A program made the position numbers and the translations under genes. From Jeongeupia sp. HS-3 (lineage in GTDB: Bacteria > Pseudomonadota > Gammaproteobacteria > Burkholderiales > Chitinibacteraceae), in contig NZ_AP024094.1 of NCBI RefSeq assembly GCF_015140455.1, positions 1,860,001 to 1,924,000 of the forward strand: a DNA stretch of 64,000 nucleotides. Reading direction: 5' to 3'. A model generated the notes under the pieces. It ran no database searches. It saw only the letters and a list, made by a program, of their open reading frames with translations, and was not told the DNA's origin. Shown one piece after another: positions 38,021 through 49,127 of this stretch (its first letter is position 1; each line of letters begins with the position of its first letter).

Positions 38021-39265
38021 TCAGCTCAGTCGCTTGAACACCAGCGTGCCGTTGGTGCCACCAAACCCGAAGGAATTGGAGATCGCGATATCAATTTTCA
38101 TATCACGCGCGGTATTGGCGACGTAATCCAGATCGCAACCGGCTTCGAAATCCTGATCATGCAGGTTGATCGTCGGCGGCGAAACCTGGTTGTACAGCGC
38201 CAGCACCGAGTACACCGCCTCGACACCGCCAGCACCGCCCAAGAGATGACCGGTCATCGACTTGGTCGAATTCACCGCCAGCTTCTTGGCGTGATCACCG
38301 AAGGCGATCTTCAAAGCATTGGTTTCGTTGGCATCACCCAGCGGCGTCGACGTGCCATGTGCGTTCACGTAATCGACTTGGTCGGCGTTGATGCCGGCGT
38401 CGCGCAGCGCGTTCGTCACACCACGAGCCGGGCCTTCGGCGCTCGGCGCGGTGATGTGGTGGGCATCCGAGCTCATGCCGAAACCGATAAGCTCAGCGTA
38501 AATCCGTGCACCGCGCTTGACCGCGTGTTCGTACTCTTCGAGTACCAGCACGCCACCGCCTTCGCCCATGACGAAGCCATCACGCCCCTTGTCCCACGGC
38601 CGCGACGAGGCCGCCGGGTCGTCGTTACGGGTCGACAATGCTTTCATCGCGGCAAAGCCACCGATGCCAAGCCCCGAGATCGTCGCTTCGGCACCGCCGG
38701 CAACCATCACATCGGCATCGCCGTACTGGATCATCCGTGCCGCATCGCCGATACAGTGCGCACCGGTCGTGCAGGCAGAAACAATGCCGTAGCTCGGACC
38801 CTGATAGCCCTTGAAAATGCTCACGTGACCCGCGATCAGATTGACCAGCGAGCCCGGAATGAAGAACGGGCCGATCTTGCGCGGGCCACCGGCCTGCAGC
38901 GTCACGCCCATGTCTTCGATCAGCGGCAGACCACCGATACCGGAACCGATATTCACACCAACCCGAGTCTTGTCCAGATTGGGAACGTCATCCAGGCCCG
39001 CGTCTGCGATCGCTTGAAACGCCGCCGCGACACCGTAGTGGATAAAGCTATCCATCCGGCGCGCATCTTTGGCGGGAATGTATTGGCTGATGTCAAAATT
39101 CTTGACCTCGCCAGCGATCTGGCAAGCGTAGTCGCTCGCGTCAAAGCGGGTGATTCTGCCGATGCCGGACTGCCCTTTGAGCAGGGTGGCCCAGCCGGTG
39201 GCGACGTCATTGCCTACCGGGGACACATGGCCGAGACCGGTGATCACTACTCTGCGTTTGGACAC
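38021..39265 (-). CDS. fabF: 3-oxoacyl-ACP synthase II
   Basis: Condenses malonyl-ACP with acyl-ACP in fatty acid elongation. The GTG at 39265 ([12 protein letters not shown], with GGAGAG 8 bp before) gives 414 residues, the normal size; the in-frame start at 39298 would add 11 residues. Catalytic Cys in VSACTTGAH and His in VNAHGTST and further on form the KAS II triad, with NSFGFGGTN at the C-terminus. It is the last gene of the cluster, 83 bp after acpP. Confidence 0.96.
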   Translation of the reverse strand: MSKRRVVITGLGHVSPVGNDVATGWATLLKGQSGIGRITRFDASDYACQIAGEVKNFDISQYIPAKDARRMDSFIHYGVAAAFQAIADAGLDDVPNLDKTRVGVNIGSGIGGLPLIEDMGVTLQAGGPRKIGPFFIPGSLVNLIAGHVSIFKGYQGPSYGIVSACTTGAHCIGDAARMIQYGDADVMVAGGAEATISGLGIGGFAAMKALSTRNDDPAASSRPWDKGRDGFVMGEGGGVLVLEEYEHAVKRGARIYAELIGFGMSSDAHHITAPSAEGPARGVTNALRDAGINADQVDYVNAHGTSTPLGDANETNALKIAFGDHAKKLAVNSTKSMTGHLLGGAGGVEAVYSVLALYNQVSPPTINLHDQDFEAGCDLDYVANTARDMKIDIAISNSFGFGGTNGTLVFKRLS

Positions 39266-39348
39266 ATTACTCTCCGATTGAAACGCCGAATGGAACAAGA
39301 CCCCTGGCGGACGAAAAAATGCCCGGCAGAGGTCTTGGATGCTGCGAC

Positions 39349-39588
39349 TTACTTACCCAGATTGGCAGTGACGTAGTCGGTTGCCTGCTGGACGGTGGTG
39401 ATCTTCTCGGCGTCTTCGTCCGGAATTTCGCATTCGAATTCTTCTTCGAGCGCCATCACGAGTTCAACGGTGTCGAGGGAATCGGCGCCCAGGTCATTCA
39501 CGAAGGAGGACTCGTTCTTGACGTCGGTTTCCGGCACGCCAAGTTGTTCGGCAACGATCTTCTTCACGCGCTGTTCGATGTTTTCCAT
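39349..39588 (-). CDS. acpP: Acyl carrier protein
   Basis: A 79-residue acidic carrier. The phosphopantetheine site is Ser37 in [10 protein letters not shown]. Strongly conserved, standard length, between fabG and fabF as in E. coli. Confidence 0.98.
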   Translation of the reverse strand: MENIEQRVKKIVAEQLGVPETDVKNESSFVNDLGADSLDTVELVMALEEEFECEIPDEDAEKITTVQQATDYVTANLGK

Positions 39589-39691
39589 GGATTAAACTCC
39601 AAGCCTTTCAAAGGGATAAAAAAAGCGGTCGCATTGTACCAAAAAAAGCCACCTCGCCAACGCGGGCAGACTCATTCTGGTCAAATACACG

Positions 39692-40435
39692 TTAATTCAT
39701 ATACATGCCGCCGTTGACGTGCAAGGTCTGGCCGGTCATGTAACTGGCGCGATCGCTGGCAAGAAAGCCGACCGCGTCTGCAATCTCGCGCGGTTCGCCA
39801 AGGCGGCCGAGCGTGATGTTCTCTAGCAGTTTGGCCTTGTGTTCATCGGCCAAACCACGGGTCATGTCTGTATCGATAAAGCCGGGCGCCACCGCGTTGA
39901 CGGTGATACCGCGCGAGCCGATTTCCTTGGCCAGCGACTTGGTAAAACCAAACAGCGCCGCTTTAGCCGCAGCGTAGTTGGTCTGACCGGCATTGCCGGT
40001 CGCCCCGACGACCGAAGCGATGTTGATGATACGCCCCCAACGGGCTTTCATCATGCCCCGAATCACGGCTTTGGAAAGCTTGTACACCGGCTTGAGGTTG
40101 GTGTCCATGATTGCATCCCAATCTTCGTCCTTCAGCCGCATCAGCAGATTATCGCGGGTGATGCCGGCATTATTGACGAGGATGTGAATCGCACCGAATT
40201 CTTTTTCGATCTCCGCAACGCACGCTTCGCAGGCGCCGTCGACGGTGACATCGAGTGCCAGACCACGGCCCTTGCCGCCCGCAGCGGCAATGTAGTCGCC
40301 GATGGCCTGCGCACTGGACTCAGTGATACCGGTACCGATCACCGTGGCGCCCTGCGCCAGCAGATCCAGCACGATCGCCTTGCCGATACCGCGTGATGCG
40401 CCGGTCACCAGCGCAATTTTACCTTCGAGACTCAT
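39692..40435 (-). CDS. fabG: 3-oxoacyl-ACP reductase
   Basis: NADPH-dependent short-chain reductase (247 residues) acting on 3-oxoacyl-ACP. TGASRGIG near residue 12 binds the cofactor, and NNAGIT and YAAAKAALFG hold the catalytic Tyr-x3-Lys. ATG 40435 (MSLEGKIALVTGASRG) is the normal start; the start at 40492 adds 19 residues. Confidence 0.97.
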   Translation of the reverse strand: MSLEGKIALVTGASRGIGKAIVLDLLAQGATVIGTGITESSAQAIGDYIAAAGGKGRGLALDVTVDGACEACVAEIEKEFGAIHILVNNAGITRDNLLMRLKDEDWDAIMDTNLKPVYKLSKAVIRGMMKARWGRIINIASVVGATGNAGQTNYAAAKAALFGFTKSLAKEIGSRGITVNAVAPGFIDTDMTRGLADEHKAKLLENITLGRLGEPREIADAVGFLASDRASYMTGQTLHVNGGMYMN

Positions 40436-40528
40436 CACAGCTTCCCATTCTATTGGCACGGGCCTTAAGCCCACGGCCGGATCATGATTCACGCACCACT
40501 GGCCGGCGCGTAATTTACAGCAATTTGA

Positions 40529-41458
40529 TTACAACAAGGCCTTGAGCGCATCGAACGAGGCAAGATCACCCAGCGCCGCATGCTGCGCATCGGCGGCGAT
40601 GCGCTTGTTCAGGCCGGTCAGCACCTTGCCCGGACCGCATTCGGCGAACACGGCGGCACCATCGGCGGCGATCTTCTGCACCGATTCGACCCAGCGCACC
40701 GGTTGGTACAGCTGGCGCACCAGCGCATCGCGGATTTGCACCGGATCGGTATAGGCGACGACGTCGGCATTGTGGATCACCGGAAACTCCGGTGCGGCGA
40801 CATGGATCTGCGCCAGCGCGACGGCGAGCTTTTCGGCGGCCGGCTTCATCAGCGCACAGTGCGACGGCACCGACACCGGCAGCGGCAACGCACGCTTGGC
40901 GCCCTTGTCCTTGCACAGCGCCATGGCGCGCTCGACCGCCGCCTTGCTGCCGGCGATCACCACCTGACCCGGCGAATTGAAATTGACCGCTTCGACCACG
41001 TCGCCTTGCGCCGCTTCGAGGCAGGCAGCGACAATCACGTCGTCCGGCAGCCCAAGAATCGCCGCCATCGCGCCCTCGCCTTCCGGCACGGCCGCTTGCA
41101 TCGCCTCGGCGCGCAGGCGCACCAGCTTGACCGCATCGGCGAAGGCAATGCTGCCGGCCGCGGCGAGCGCGCTGTATTCGCCGAGCGAGTGACCGGCGGC
41201 TATCGCCGGCGCCGCGCCACCGGCGGCGCGCCAGGCGCGGAACACGGCGACGCTGGCGGTCAGCATCAGCGGCTGGGTATTCACGGTGGCGTTGATGACC
41301 GCGGCATCGGCGCCGTCGGCACACATGGCCCACAGATCCTGGCCAAGCACGCCACTGGCTTCATCGAAGGTCTGGCGCACCGAAGCGTCGTCGGCAAAGC
41401 CATTCATCATGCCCAGCGATTGCGAACCCTGACCGGGAAATACAAAGGCTAACGCCAT
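40529..41458 (-). CDS. fabD: Malonyl-CoA:ACP transacylase
   Basis: Loads malonyl onto ACP. 309 residues from ATG 41458 (MALAFVFPGQGSQ), with AAGGAG 7 bp before it. Catalytic Ser is in AAGHSLGEYSAL and His in VPSHCALM. An in-frame GTG two codons upstream is less likely. It follows fabH but with a hairpin terminator between them. Confidence 0.96.
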   Translation of the reverse strand: MALAFVFPGQGSQSLGMMNGFADDASVRQTFDEASGVLGQDLWAMCADGADAAVINATVNTQPLMLTASVAVFRAWRAAGGAAPAIAAGHSLGEYSALAAAGSIAFADAVKLVRLRAEAMQAAVPEGEGAMAAILGLPDDVIVAACLEAAQGDVVEAVNFNSPGQVVIAGSKAAVERAMALCKDKGAKRALPLPVSVPSHCALMKPAAEKLAVALAQIHVAAPEFPVIHNADVVAYTDPVQIRDALVRQLYQPVRWVESVQKIAADGAAVFAECGPGKVLTGLNKRIAADAQHAALGDLASFDALKALL

Positions 41459-41513
41459 CTTCACGCTCCTTGTCCCGCCCGGCCTAGCCGGACGGCAAAT
41501 TCAAACAGTTATT

Positions 41514-41548
41514 TGAAAAGAAAAGCGGCGCATCGCTGCGCCGTTTTT
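41514..41548 (-). terminator. Intrinsic terminator or attenuator between fabH and fabD
   Basis: Stem CGGCGCA/TGCGCCG (41526-41532 with 41537-41543) with a 4-base loop, followed on the minus strand by CTTTTCTTTTC. It lies 2 bp beyond the fabH stop and would divide the fab cluster. Confidence 0.7.
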
Positions 41549-41549
41549 A

Positions 41550-42506
41550 TCAGTATTTGAAGAGCACCGAGCCCCAGGCAAAGCCACCACCGATCCCTTC
41601 CAGCAGCACCAACTGACCGCGCTGGATGCGACCACTGCGCACCCCTTCGTCCAGGGCCAGCGGAATCGATGCCGCCGAGGTGTTGCCGTGCTTGTCGACG
41701 GTCACGATGACCTTGTCCATCGACAGATGCAGATGCTTGGCGGTGGATTCGATAATGCGCAGATTGGCCTGATGCGGCACCAGCCAGTCGACATCGGCTT
41801 GCGCCACGCCGGCAGCGGCCAGCGTTTCATTGGCCACATCGGCCAGCGCGCGCACGGCGAACTTGAACACCGCACCGCCATCCATATAAATCCACGGGGT
41901 GCCGTCGATCTGGCCCTGCTTGAAGCTGGCCGGCGTCTTCAGGATGTCGCGGTAGCGACCGTCGGCATGCAGTTTCGACGCCAGAATGCCCGGCTCGTCC
42001 GATGCCTTCAGCACCACGGCACCGGCGCCGTCGCCAAACAGCACGCAAGTGGTGCGGTCATTCCAGTCGACAATATTCGAGAGTTTCTCGGCACCGACGA
42101 CCACGGCGCATTTGACGGCACCAGTCTTGATCAACGCATCGGCGACGGTCAGCGCATAAACGAAACCGGCGCAGACCGCCTGAACGTCAAACGCCGGAAA
42201 ACCTTGCAAGCCGAGCTTGTCCTGCAATGTGCAGGCGGTTGACGGGAAGATATTGTCGGGCGTCGTCGTGGCGACGATGATCAGGTCAACGTCGGCCTTA
42301 TCGGTGCCGGCAGCCTCCAGCGCACGCTCGACGGCCCTGAGCGCCAGATCGGACGTGGTTTCACCGTCGGCAGCCAGATGGCGCTGACGGATGCCGGTAC
42401 GACTGGCAATCCATTCGTCGCTGGTCTCGACCCGTTGCGCCAGCGCTTCGTTGGTCAGAATGTGTTCAGGCAGGTAGGAGCCGGTTCCGGCGATGCGCGC
42501 GTACAT
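41550..42506 (-). CDS. fabH: 3-oxoacyl-ACP synthase III
   Basis: Starts fatty acid synthesis by joining acetyl-CoA and malonyl-ACP. 318 residues. Catalytic Cys is in [12 protein letters not shown], His in [10 protein letters not shown] and Asn in HGNTSAAS. It begins 20 bp after plsX, the usual order. Confidence 0.96.
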   Translation of the reverse strand: MYARIAGTGSYLPEHILTNEALAQRVETSDEWIASRTGIRQRHLAADGETTSDLALRAVERALEAAGTDKADVDLIIVATTTPDNIFPSTACTLQDKLGLQGFPAFDVQAVCAGFVYALTVADALIKTGAVKCAVVVGAEKLSNIVDWNDRTTCVLFGDGAGAVVLKASDEPGILASKLHADGRYRDILKTPASFKQGQIDGTPWIYMDGGAVFKFAVRALADVANETLAAAGVAQADVDWLVPHQANLRIIESTAKHLHLSMDKVIVTVDKHGNTSAASIPLALDEGVRSGRIQRGQLVLLEGIGGGFAWGSVLFKY

Positions 42507-42526
42507 GAATGCTTCCTGCGGTGAGT

Positions 42527-43573
42527 TTATTGATCCGTTCCCGCCGCCGGATGGGCGACAAGATCGGCAAGCTGTTGCTGTACTTGTTCAGCGATGCGCT
42601 GGGTCACGCCAGCACGCGCTTCGTCGGTCGCCTGTTTCAGCGCCCAGTAAAATCCGGTCTGATCGGCGCCGCCATGACTTTTGACCACGATACCCTTGAG
42701 GCCGATCAGCGATGCGCCATTAAAGCGGCGCGGATCAATCCGCTTCTTGAAGCGCGACAGCACCGGCCAAGCAGCCATGGCCAAGGCCTTGGTCAAGATA
42801 TTGCGGGTGAATTCTTCGCGCAGGAAGCGCTCCATCATCTTGGCGATGCCCTCGGACGTCTTCAATGCCACATTGCCGGTAAAACCGTCGGTCACAATGA
42901 CATCGACCACGCCCGAGTACAGGTCGTTCCCTTCGACGTTGCCGTAGAAGTTCATTTTGCTGGCGCGAAGCAGCTCGGCGGTGGCCTTGATCGCATCGGT
43001 GCCCTTGATGTCCTCGGAGCCGATGTTGAGCAGGCCGATCGCCGGCGACTCCTTGCCCTTGATCGCGGAGAACAGCGACGAGCCCATCACCGCAAACTGC
43101 ACCAGTTGCAGCGGCGTGCAATCGGCGTTGGCGCCAAGGTCGAGCACACAGGTTTCGGTGCCTTTCACCGACGGCAACATCTTGGCGATCGCCGGCCGCT
43201 CGATGCCATCAATGGTCTTGAGCACGAAACGTGCTGTCGCCATCAGCGCGCCGGTATTGCCGGACGACACGCAGGCGTGCGCCTCGCCGGACTTGACGAG
43301 GTTGATCGCCACACGCATCGACGAGTCTTTTTTGTTTTTCAGCGCCGATTGCGGCGACTCGTCCATCGTCACGACTTCGCTGGCGGCGTGGACGCGCAGA
43401 CGCGGCCCAAGTTGCGCTTTGTGCGCCTTGAGCTCGGCATCGATCGCATCGGGCAGGCCGACGAGGACGACATTGACGTTGGGGTATTGCTTGAGGAAGC
43501 GGAGAACGGCAGGCACGGTGACATGGGTACCGTGGTCGCCGCCCATCGCATCGACAGCGACAGTAATGTCCAT
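42527..43573 (-). CDS. plsX: Phosphate acyltransferase PlsX
   Basis: Makes acyl-phosphate from acyl-ACP for phospholipid synthesis. 348 residues from ATG 43573 ([15 protein letters not shown]). Motifs: [42 protein letters not shown] and [14 protein letters not shown]. The short upstream extension to 43582 begins with TTG and is not preferred. Confidence 0.95.
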   Translation of the reverse strand: MDITVAVDAMGGDHGTHVTVPAVLRFLKQYPNVNVVLVGLPDAIDAELKAHKAQLGPRLRVHAASEVVTMDESPQSALKNKKDSSMRVAINLVKSGEAHACVSSGNTGALMATARFVLKTIDGIERPAIAKMLPSVKGTETCVLDLGANADCTPLQLVQFAVMGSSLFSAIKGKESPAIGLLNIGSEDIKGTDAIKATAELLRASKMNFYGNVEGNDLYSGVVDVIVTDGFTGNVALKTSEGIAKMMERFLREEFTRNILTKALAMAAWPVLSRFKKRIDPRRFNGASLIGLKGIVVKSHGGADQTGFYWALKQATDEARAGVTQRIAEQVQQQLADLVAHPAAGTDQ

Positions 43574-43602
43574 AGCAGACAAGGCAGAATCCAGAATAGC
43601 GA

Positions 43603-43634
43603 ACGGCGCAAGCGAGATTACCCGCTTGCGCCGT
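43603..43634 (-). other. Stable hairpin between rpmF and plsX
   Basis: A perfect 12-bp stem (43603-43614 with 43623-43634, 8-base loop) lies 30 bp before plsX. There is no T run, so it is more likely an mRNA processing or stability element than a terminator. Confidence 0.55.
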
Positions 43635-43675
43635 CATCATAACCGATTGGTTATAAACGCGTTTTCACGCAGGAC

Positions 43676-43855
43676 TTATTCGCCCTTGGCTTTGATCACT
43701 TGACGGCCATTGTAGAAGCCGTTCGGCGAAATGTGGTGCGGACGATGCACTTCGCCAGTTTGTGCGTTCACCGACAGCGCCGGAGCGGTCAGGAAATCGT
43801 GAGCGCGATGCATGCCGCGCTTGGACGGGGACTTCTTGTTCTGTTGAACGGCCAT
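43676..43855 (-). CDS. rpmF: 50S ribosomal protein L32
   Basis: A 59-residue basic protein (starts [20 protein letters not shown], ends QVIKAKGE). The PNGFYNG segment and normal length mark L32. It is short and easily missed. It lies between yceD and plsX, the conserved order yceD-rpmF-plsX-fabH. Confidence 0.97.
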   Translation of the reverse strand: MAVQQNKKSPSKRGMHRAHDFLTAPALSVNAQTGEVHRPHHISPNGFYNGRQVIKAKGE

Positions 43856-43895
43856 GATAAAACTCCTTGAAAACCAGAAAAAACTACTGTTTCGA

Positions 43896-44393
43896 TTACT
43901 CCGCTTTCCTGGTTTTCATTTGAGCCAGGACAGCAAACGGATTCGGCTTGGTATTGCCTACCGGTGTATCCCCCGGCGCAGCGCACGTAACGTGCAGCGG
44001 TGCGTAGGGCATAGCCAGCAGTATTTCTTCTTCGATCAGCGCCAGTACATCAAGCGCAGGATCAATCAACACGGTATCGAGCGCCTCATCAACCGCTTCC
44101 GCCTCATCGGCGGCCTCTTCGGTCGGAAACTGCGTCAATACGGTATCGATCTCAAACGGCCACGCCATCGGCGCCATGCAACGCTGGCAAACCAGCTGCA
44201 ACTCGCCTTCGGCTTTGACTGTCAGCGTAGGACGCTCGAACCGATCGACATAACTTCCAATCGACCAGCGAACTTCACCGCGCGACTCAGCCAGCAAATC
44301 GAGCAACCGCGGAAAATCCGCAAGCTGTGCAACACCTTCGAGCGCGCCGCCCTCGCGGGCAAATTCGGCGCTGTGAATGACCGTCATACCCAT
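43896..44393 (-). CDS. yceD: YceD family protein (DUF177)
   Basis: A 165-residue protein linked to 23S rRNA accumulation in E. coli and plants. It has [16 protein letters not shown] with the Cys pair and ends with the typical [13 protein letters not shown]. The second Cys pair is reduced to a single CAA here. The start is at 44393 ([11 protein letters not shown]) or, equally possible, 44387; the frame open to 44561 passes through the promoter and is rejected. It leads the yceD-rpmF-plsX-fab cluster. Confidence 0.88.
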   Translation of the reverse strand: MGMTVIHSAEFAREGGALEGVAQLADFPRLLDLLAESRGEVRWSIGSYVDRFERPTLTVKAEGELQLVCQRCMAPMAWPFEIDTVLTQFPTEEAADEAEAVDEALDTVLIDPALDVLALIEEEILLAMPYAPLHVTCAAPGDTPVGNTKPNPFAVLAQMKTRKAE

Positions 44394-44419
44394 GAGCCAA
44401 CGAACCAGAAACCGCGCAT

Positions 44420-44447
44420 GATATAATCTTGGCCTCTTGAATGTCAA
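44420..44447 (-). promoter_or_regulatory. Promoter of yceD-rpmF-plsX-fab
   Basis: On the minus strand TTGACA (44447-44442), 16 bp, TATATC (44425-44420), giving a short 5' leader of about 20 nt before yceD. A TATAAT on the plus strand at 44422-44427 could serve maf. Confidence 0.6.
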
Positions 44448-44477
44448 AACCTTTCCGCCCAATGCGACGGATTTCCA

Positions 44478-45077
44478 ATGCAAAAACAAATGCTTCGCTC
44501 GCCCGCCCTGATTCTGGCGTCCACCTCGCGCTACCGGCGCGAACTGCTTGAACGCCTGCAACTATCCTTTGATGTTGCCAGCCCTGATGTCGACGAAACC
44601 GCGCTCGAAGGCGAAACCGCCGCGCAGACCAGCCTGCGTCTGGCCGTCGCCAAGGCCGTTGCCCTGTCGGCGAGCTTTCCGGACGCGCTGCTGATCGGCT
44701 CGGACCAGGTCGCGCTGCTGGACGGCGTGCAGCTGGGCAAACCCGGCACGCATGAGCGCGCCGTCACGCAACTGCAAGCGATGCGCGGCCGGACGATTGA
44801 ATTCCACACCGCCGTGGCGCTACACAATGCCGCCACCGGTGCGACGCAAACGCACACCGACATCACCCGCGTGACCATGCGCGATTGCGATGATGCGACG
44901 ATCGAACGCTATCTATTGAAAGAACAACCCTACGACTGCGCCGGCAGCGCCAAGACCGAAGGCCTTGGCATTGCGCTGATCGCCGCGATCGAGTCGACCG
45001 ACCCGGCGGCGATCATCGGCCTGCCGCTGATTGCACTGATCGATATGCTCCATCACGAAGGCGTCGACATTCTATGA
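44478..45077 (+). CDS. Maf family nucleotide pyrophosphatase (YceF-like)
   Basis: 199 residues. Hydrolyses modified or canonical NTPs (m7GTP in YceF). SPALILASTSRYRRELL is the phosphate-binding start, IGSDQVALLDG and GKPGTHERAVTQL follow, with YDCAGSAKTEGLG near the C-terminus. Divergent from yceD, as in many gammaproteobacteria, which favours the YceF subfamily. It overlaps the next gene by 4 bp. Confidence 0.92.
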   Translation: MQKQMLRSPALILASTSRYRRELLERLQLSFDVASPDVDETALEGETAAQTSLRLAVAKAVALSASFPDALLIGSDQVALLDGVQLGKPGTHERAVTQLQAMRGRTIEFHTAVALHNAATGATQTHTDITRVTMRDCDDATIERYLLKEQPYDCAGSAKTEGLGIALIAAIESTDPAAIIGLPLIALIDMLHHEGVDIL

Positions 45078-45787
45078 GCACCGGCATTCTCTACCTGATC
45101 CCGGTCCCGCTGGCCGAGGACACGCTCAGCAACGTACTGCCCGCCGATGCGCTCGAACTGGCGCGCACGCTGACGCACTTCGTCGTCGAGGCACCGAAAA
45201 CCGCCCGCGCCCATCTCAAGCTGTTCGGCACGCCGCACGAGCTGCGTAGCCTGGAGATGCACGAGCTGAACGAGCACACCAAGGACGGCGAGCTGGCCGC
45301 GCTGCTGGCGCCACTGCTCGCCGGCCACCACGTAGGGCTGATGTCCGAAGCCGGCTGCCCCGGTGTCGCCGATCCGGGCGCGCGGCTGGTGCGGCTGGCG
45401 CATGCGCGCGGCATCCGTGTCGCGCCGCTGGTGGGACCGTCGTCGATCCTGCTGGCGCTGATGGCCTCGGGCGCCAACGGGCAGAAGTTCCGCTTCAACG
45501 GTTATCTGCCCAGCAACGAGGCCGAGCGGCAAATCGCCATTCGTTCACTCGAAACCAGTTCGCGCAAGGAAAAGCAGGCCGAGCTGTTCATCGAAACGCC
45601 GTACCGTAACGACGCGCTGTTTGCCGCGCTGCTGCAGCACTGCAGCCCGGCGACGCACCTCACCGTGGCGCGCGAACTGACCGGCACTGACGAATGGGTG
45701 AAGAGCAAAACTGTCACCGACTGGCGCCGCGCCCCCAAACCCGAACTGCACAAGCGCCCGACCGTGTTTGTACTCAGCGCAGACTAA
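45074..45787 (+). CDS. SAM-dependent methyltransferase, tetrapyrrole methylase (RsmI-related) family
   Basis: 237 residues, same fold as RsmI (16S rRNA C1402 2'-O-methyltransferase). It starts [12 protein letters not shown] instead of the RsmI LYVVATPIGN form. It has [22 protein letters not shown] and [18 protein letters not shown], and [14 protein letters not shown]. It is shorter than RsmI (about 280) and lacks its C-terminal HTH. Probably a paralogue whose target is unknown. ATGA overlap with maf means co-translation. Confidence 0.85.
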   Translation: MSTGILYLIPVPLAEDTLSNVLPADALELARTLTHFVVEAPKTARAHLKLFGTPHELRSLEMHELNEHTKDGELAALLAPLLAGHHVGLMSEAGCPGVADPGARLVRLAHARGIRVAPLVGPSSILLALMASGANGQKFRFNGYLPSNEAERQIAIRSLETSSRKEKQAELFIETPYRNDALFAALLQHCSPATHLTVARELTGTDEWVKSKTVTDWRRAPKPELHKRPTVFVLSAD

Positions 45788-45824
45788 GCCCCTACAACAT
45801 TCTCCACGCAAGCGAGACCCCGCA

Positions 45825-46883
45825 ATGAGCCGATTCTGGAGCCCCGTCGTCCACACGCTGACCCCTTACGTGCCGGGCGAACAACCGAAGCTGCAAAAAA
45901 TCGTCAAACTCAATACCAACGAGAACCCGTACGGCCCGTCGCCCAAGGTCATCGCCGCGCTGCACGATGTTGCCGGCGATGCGCTACGGCTGTACCCGGA
46001 TCCGAACGCCGACCAGCTCAAGGACGCCATCGCCGCCTACCATGACGTGAAACGCGAGAACGTCTTCGTCGGCAACGGTTCGGATGAGGTGCTGGCGCAT
46101 GTGTTCTGCGGCCTGCTCAAGCACGACAAGCCGCTGCTGTTTCCCGACATCAGCTACAGCTTCTATCCGGTCTATTGCGGGCTGTACCAGATCGACTATC
46201 GCACCGTGAAGCTGAACAATGCGTTCGAGATCGACCTGGCCGACTACGAACAGGACGCCGGCGCGATCATCTTCCCGAACCCGAACGCGCCGACCGGCCA
46301 CCTGCTGCCGCTGGCCGCGATCGAGAAGCTGCTGGTGCGCCAGCCCGATGTCGTGATCGTGATCGACGAGGCCTACATCGACTTTGGCGGCGAGAGCGCC
46401 ATCAAACTGGTCGATCGCTATCCGAACCTGCTGGTGGTGCAGACACTGTCGAAAAGCCGCTCGCTTGCCGGACTGCGCATCGGCTTCGCCATCGGCCAGC
46501 CGCAGCTGATCGAGGGGCTGGAGCGGGTGAAAAACAGCTTCAACTCCTATCCGCTCGATCGCTTCGCCATCGCCGGCGCTGCAGCGTCGTTCGGCGACGA
46601 TGAATACTTCCGGGCGATGTGCACCAAGGTCATTGCCAGCCGCGAAAGGCTGGTCACCGCCATGGCGCAACTGGGCTTCGAGGTGATACCGAGTGCGGCC
46701 AACTTCATTTTCGCGCACCACCCCGAGCACGATGCCGGCCAGCTTGCCGCCGCGCTGCGCGAGCACGGCGTGATCGTGCGTCACTTCAAGGCAGCGCGCA
46801 TCGACCAGCATCTGCGCATCTCGATCGGCACCGATGCCGAATGTGATGCCTTGCTGGCCGCATTGCACGCGGTCTTGCGCTGA
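45825..46883 (+). CDS. hisC: Histidinol-phosphate aminotransferase
   Basis: PLP enzyme of histidine synthesis, 352 residues from ATG 45825 ([20 protein letters not shown]). [15 protein letters not shown] is the HisC N-terminal signature. [25 protein letters not shown] and the PLP lysine in [15 protein letters not shown] are present. A reading frame opens at 45768 inside the previous gene, but the ATG at 45825 fits family length. No other his gene is nearby. Confidence 0.95.
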   Translation: MSRFWSPVVHTLTPYVPGEQPKLQKIVKLNTNENPYGPSPKVIAALHDVAGDALRLYPDPNADQLKDAIAAYHDVKRENVFVGNGSDEVLAHVFCGLLKHDKPLLFPDISYSFYPVYCGLYQIDYRTVKLNNAFEIDLADYEQDAGAIIFPNPNAPTGHLLPLAAIEKLLVRQPDVVIVIDEAYIDFGGESAIKLVDRYPNLLVVQTLSKSRSLAGLRIGFAIGQPQLIEGLERVKNSFNSYPLDRFAIAGAAASFGDDEYFRAMCTKVIASRERLVTAMAQLGFEVIPSAANFIFAHHPEHDAGQLAAALREHGVIVRHFKAARIDQHLRISIGTDAECDALLAALHAVLR

Positions 46884-46891
46884 GCGCCGGT

Positions 46892-47440
46892 ATGGATGCG
46901 AACCGCATGATGTGGTGGCTGTTGCTGCTGGCCGGCATCGCCGTCGGCCCCGGCTGGTATATCTATGCACGGCATTTTTCTGGCCAGTTGCTGTCCAGCC
47001 AACCGCTACAGCAAACACCGGCACCGCAAACGCTGTCGCTGGCCGTGCGCGGCGATCAGTCGCCGCTTGGCATTGTGCTCAAGGGTGACATTGGCGGACG
47101 GCGCTTTGGCCCGGAAACCCGCGCCGAATTCGTCGTCGACGCCCGGCTGAACGGCGTACTGCTGTCGCAGGAGACGGTGACATTTGTCGATGCCAAGACC
47201 TCATCCGATGCAGTGCCGGATCGCACGCCCACGCAGATGGGGCTGGCGCCGCTGGCGCTTGAACACGGCGGCACACTGGCCGTCACGGTGACCGCCGTGG
47301 GCGCGCAGACGCTGACGGTGCACGAGCTGGCGCTGGATGTTCGTGGCAACGTACGCCACTCACCACCACACTGGCTGTTCGGCGGCGCACTGTTGGCACT
47401 GGGTGCCGCAGTGATGCTGATTCTTGGCAGCCGCCGCTAA
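46892..47440 (+). CDS. Hypothetical membrane protein
   Basis: 182 residues with a membrane helix at each end (about 8-25 and 159-177) and a beta-rich segment between them, probably periplasmic. It ends in RR. It follows hisC by 8 bp and is probably co-transcribed. No family is recognised. Confidence 0.65.
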   Translation: MDANRMMWWLLLLAGIAVGPGWYIYARHFSGQLLSSQPLQQTPAPQTLSLAVRGDQSPLGIVLKGDIGGRRFGPETRAEFVVDARLNGVLLSQETVTFVDAKTSSDAVPDRTPTQMGLAPLALEHGGTLAVTVTAVGAQTLTVHELALDVRGNVRHSPPHWLFGGALLALGAAVMLILGSRR

Positions 47441-47458
47441 GGCCGACGGTAACGCGCA

Positions 47459-47493
47459 ATAAAAAACACGCCGGCTTGCCGGCGTGTTTTTTA
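47459..47493. terminator. Bidirectional terminator between hisC unit and murJ
   Basis: Stem ACACGCCGGC/GCCGGCGTGT flanked by A and T runs on both sides, placed between convergent genes. Confidence 0.88.
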
Positions 47494-47511
47494 TTGCATT
47501 CATCGATCCGC

Positions 47512-49047
47512 TCAAACCACTCGGCGCGAGAAATCCCTGAGCCGGAAGCCAAGCACCGCGAGCGAGCCAAAGTAGGCGACCATCCCGGCCGCAACCAGCA
47601 ACGCCAGTCGCAGCAGCCGCGACGCCATATATCCCTGACTCCACGACGGCATCAGCGACATCACGCCCCACAGCGTCGCCGCCATCACGGCGACGGCAAT
47701 CAGCAGCTTGATAAAGAAAGGGCTCCAGCCCGGCTGCGGCTGGTAAATGCCATGACTGCGCAACTTCCAGAACAGCAGGCCCGCATTGAAGCAGGCCCCC
47801 AGACCAATCGCCAAGGCGAGACCGGCATGCTTCAGATGCCAGACAAAGGCCAGATTCATCAGTTGCGTCACCGCCAGCGTCAGTAGCGCGATGCGGACCG
47901 GGGTGCGAATATTCTGGCGCGCATAGAAGCCCGGTGCCAGCACCTTGACCAGAATCAGCCCAATCAGGCCGACCGAATACGCGATCAGTGCGTATTGCGT
48001 CATCAGCGAATCGTGAGCGCTGAACTGACCGTACTGGAACAGCGATGCGGTGAGCGGCTCGGCGGTGATCGCCAGCCCGACCGCCGATGGCAGCGCCAGC
48101 AGCAGACACAGTCGCAAACCCCAATCGAGCAGCACCGAGTAACCGGCAACATCGTTGCTGGCGTGGGTTTTCGACAGCGACGGCAACAAAATGGTGCCAA
48201 GCGCCACGCCGAGCACACCGGATGGAAACTCCATCAAGCGATCGGCGTAATACATCCACGACACCGAACCCGAGACCAGGAAGGACGCGAAAATGGTGTT
48301 GATGATCAGCGACACCTGCGTCACCGACACCCCCAGCACCGCCGGCCCCATCTGCTTGAGCACCCGCCAGACGCCTGCGTCCTTCAGGTTCAGCCGTGGC
48401 AGCACCAGCATGCCGATTTTCTTCAGGTGCGGCAGCTGGTAAACCAGTTGCAGCACACCACCGACCAGCACCGCCCAACCAAGCGCCAGCACCGGCGGAT
48501 TGAAATACGGCGTCAGCCACAGCGCAAACACGATCATGCTGATATTGAGGAAAGTCGGCGCAAACGCCGGCACCTGGAAGCGGTTCCAGGTATTCAGCAC
48601 CGCGCCGACCAAGGATGCGAGCGAGATCAACAATATATAAGGGAAGGTAATCCGCAGCATCGAACTGGTCAGCGCGAATTTCTCCGGCGTATCGGTAAAG
48701 CCCGGCGCCGAGATCCAGATCACCAGCGGCGCAGCAATCATGCCGATGATGGTGACCACGGCCAGCACCAGCGTCAGCAGGCCGGCAATGTAGGCGACGA
48801 AGGTGCGTGCCGCCTCGTCGCCCTGCTGGCTCTTGTATTCGGCGAGAATCGGTACAAAAGCTTGCGAGAACGCGCCCTCGGCAAAAATACGCCGCAACAG
48901 ATTGGGCAACTTGAAGGCAACAAAGAAGGCATCGGTCATGACGCCCGCGCCAAAAGTTCGTGCGACGATGGCATCGCGGGCAAACCCGAGTACGCGCGAC
49001 ACCAGCGTCATCGAGCTCACTGCGGCAAGCGATTTGAGAAGGTTCAT
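47512..49047 (-). CDS. murJ: Lipid II flippase MurJ
   Basis: Moves lipid II across the inner membrane for peptidoglycan synthesis. 511 residues with about 14 hydrophobic helices. [25 protein letters not shown] is the family start, with [15 protein letters not shown], and [16 protein letters not shown] in the second half. Back to back with rpsT, as in many betaproteobacteria. Confidence 0.96.
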   Translation of the reverse strand: MNLLKSLAAVSSMTLVSRVLGFARDAIVARTFGAGVMTDAFFVAFKLPNLLRRIFAEGAFSQAFVPILAEYKSQQGDEAARTFVAYIAGLLTLVLAVVTIIGMIAAPLVIWISAPGFTDTPEKFALTSSMLRITFPYILLISLASLVGAVLNTWNRFQVPAFAPTFLNISMIVFALWLTPYFNPPVLALGWAVLVGGVLQLVYQLPHLKKIGMLVLPRLNLKDAGVWRVLKQMGPAVLGVSVTQVSLIINTIFASFLVSGSVSWMYYADRLMEFPSGVLGVALGTILLPSLSKTHASNDVAGYSVLLDWGLRLCLLLALPSAVGLAITAEPLTASLFQYGQFSAHDSLMTQYALIAYSVGLIGLILVKVLAPGFYARQNIRTPVRIALLTLAVTQLMNLAFVWHLKHAGLALAIGLGACFNAGLLFWKLRSHGIYQPQPGWSPFFIKLLIAVAVMAATLWGVMSLMPSWSQGYMASRLLRLALLVAAGMVAYFGSLAVLGFRLRDFSRRVV

Positions 49048-49127
49048 GGCACATCGCCTGGCAACTTGGAAACGCTGCGAATGATACGCCGTCCAGCCGA
49101 CGGCAACAGCCCGGATTGCACACGGGC

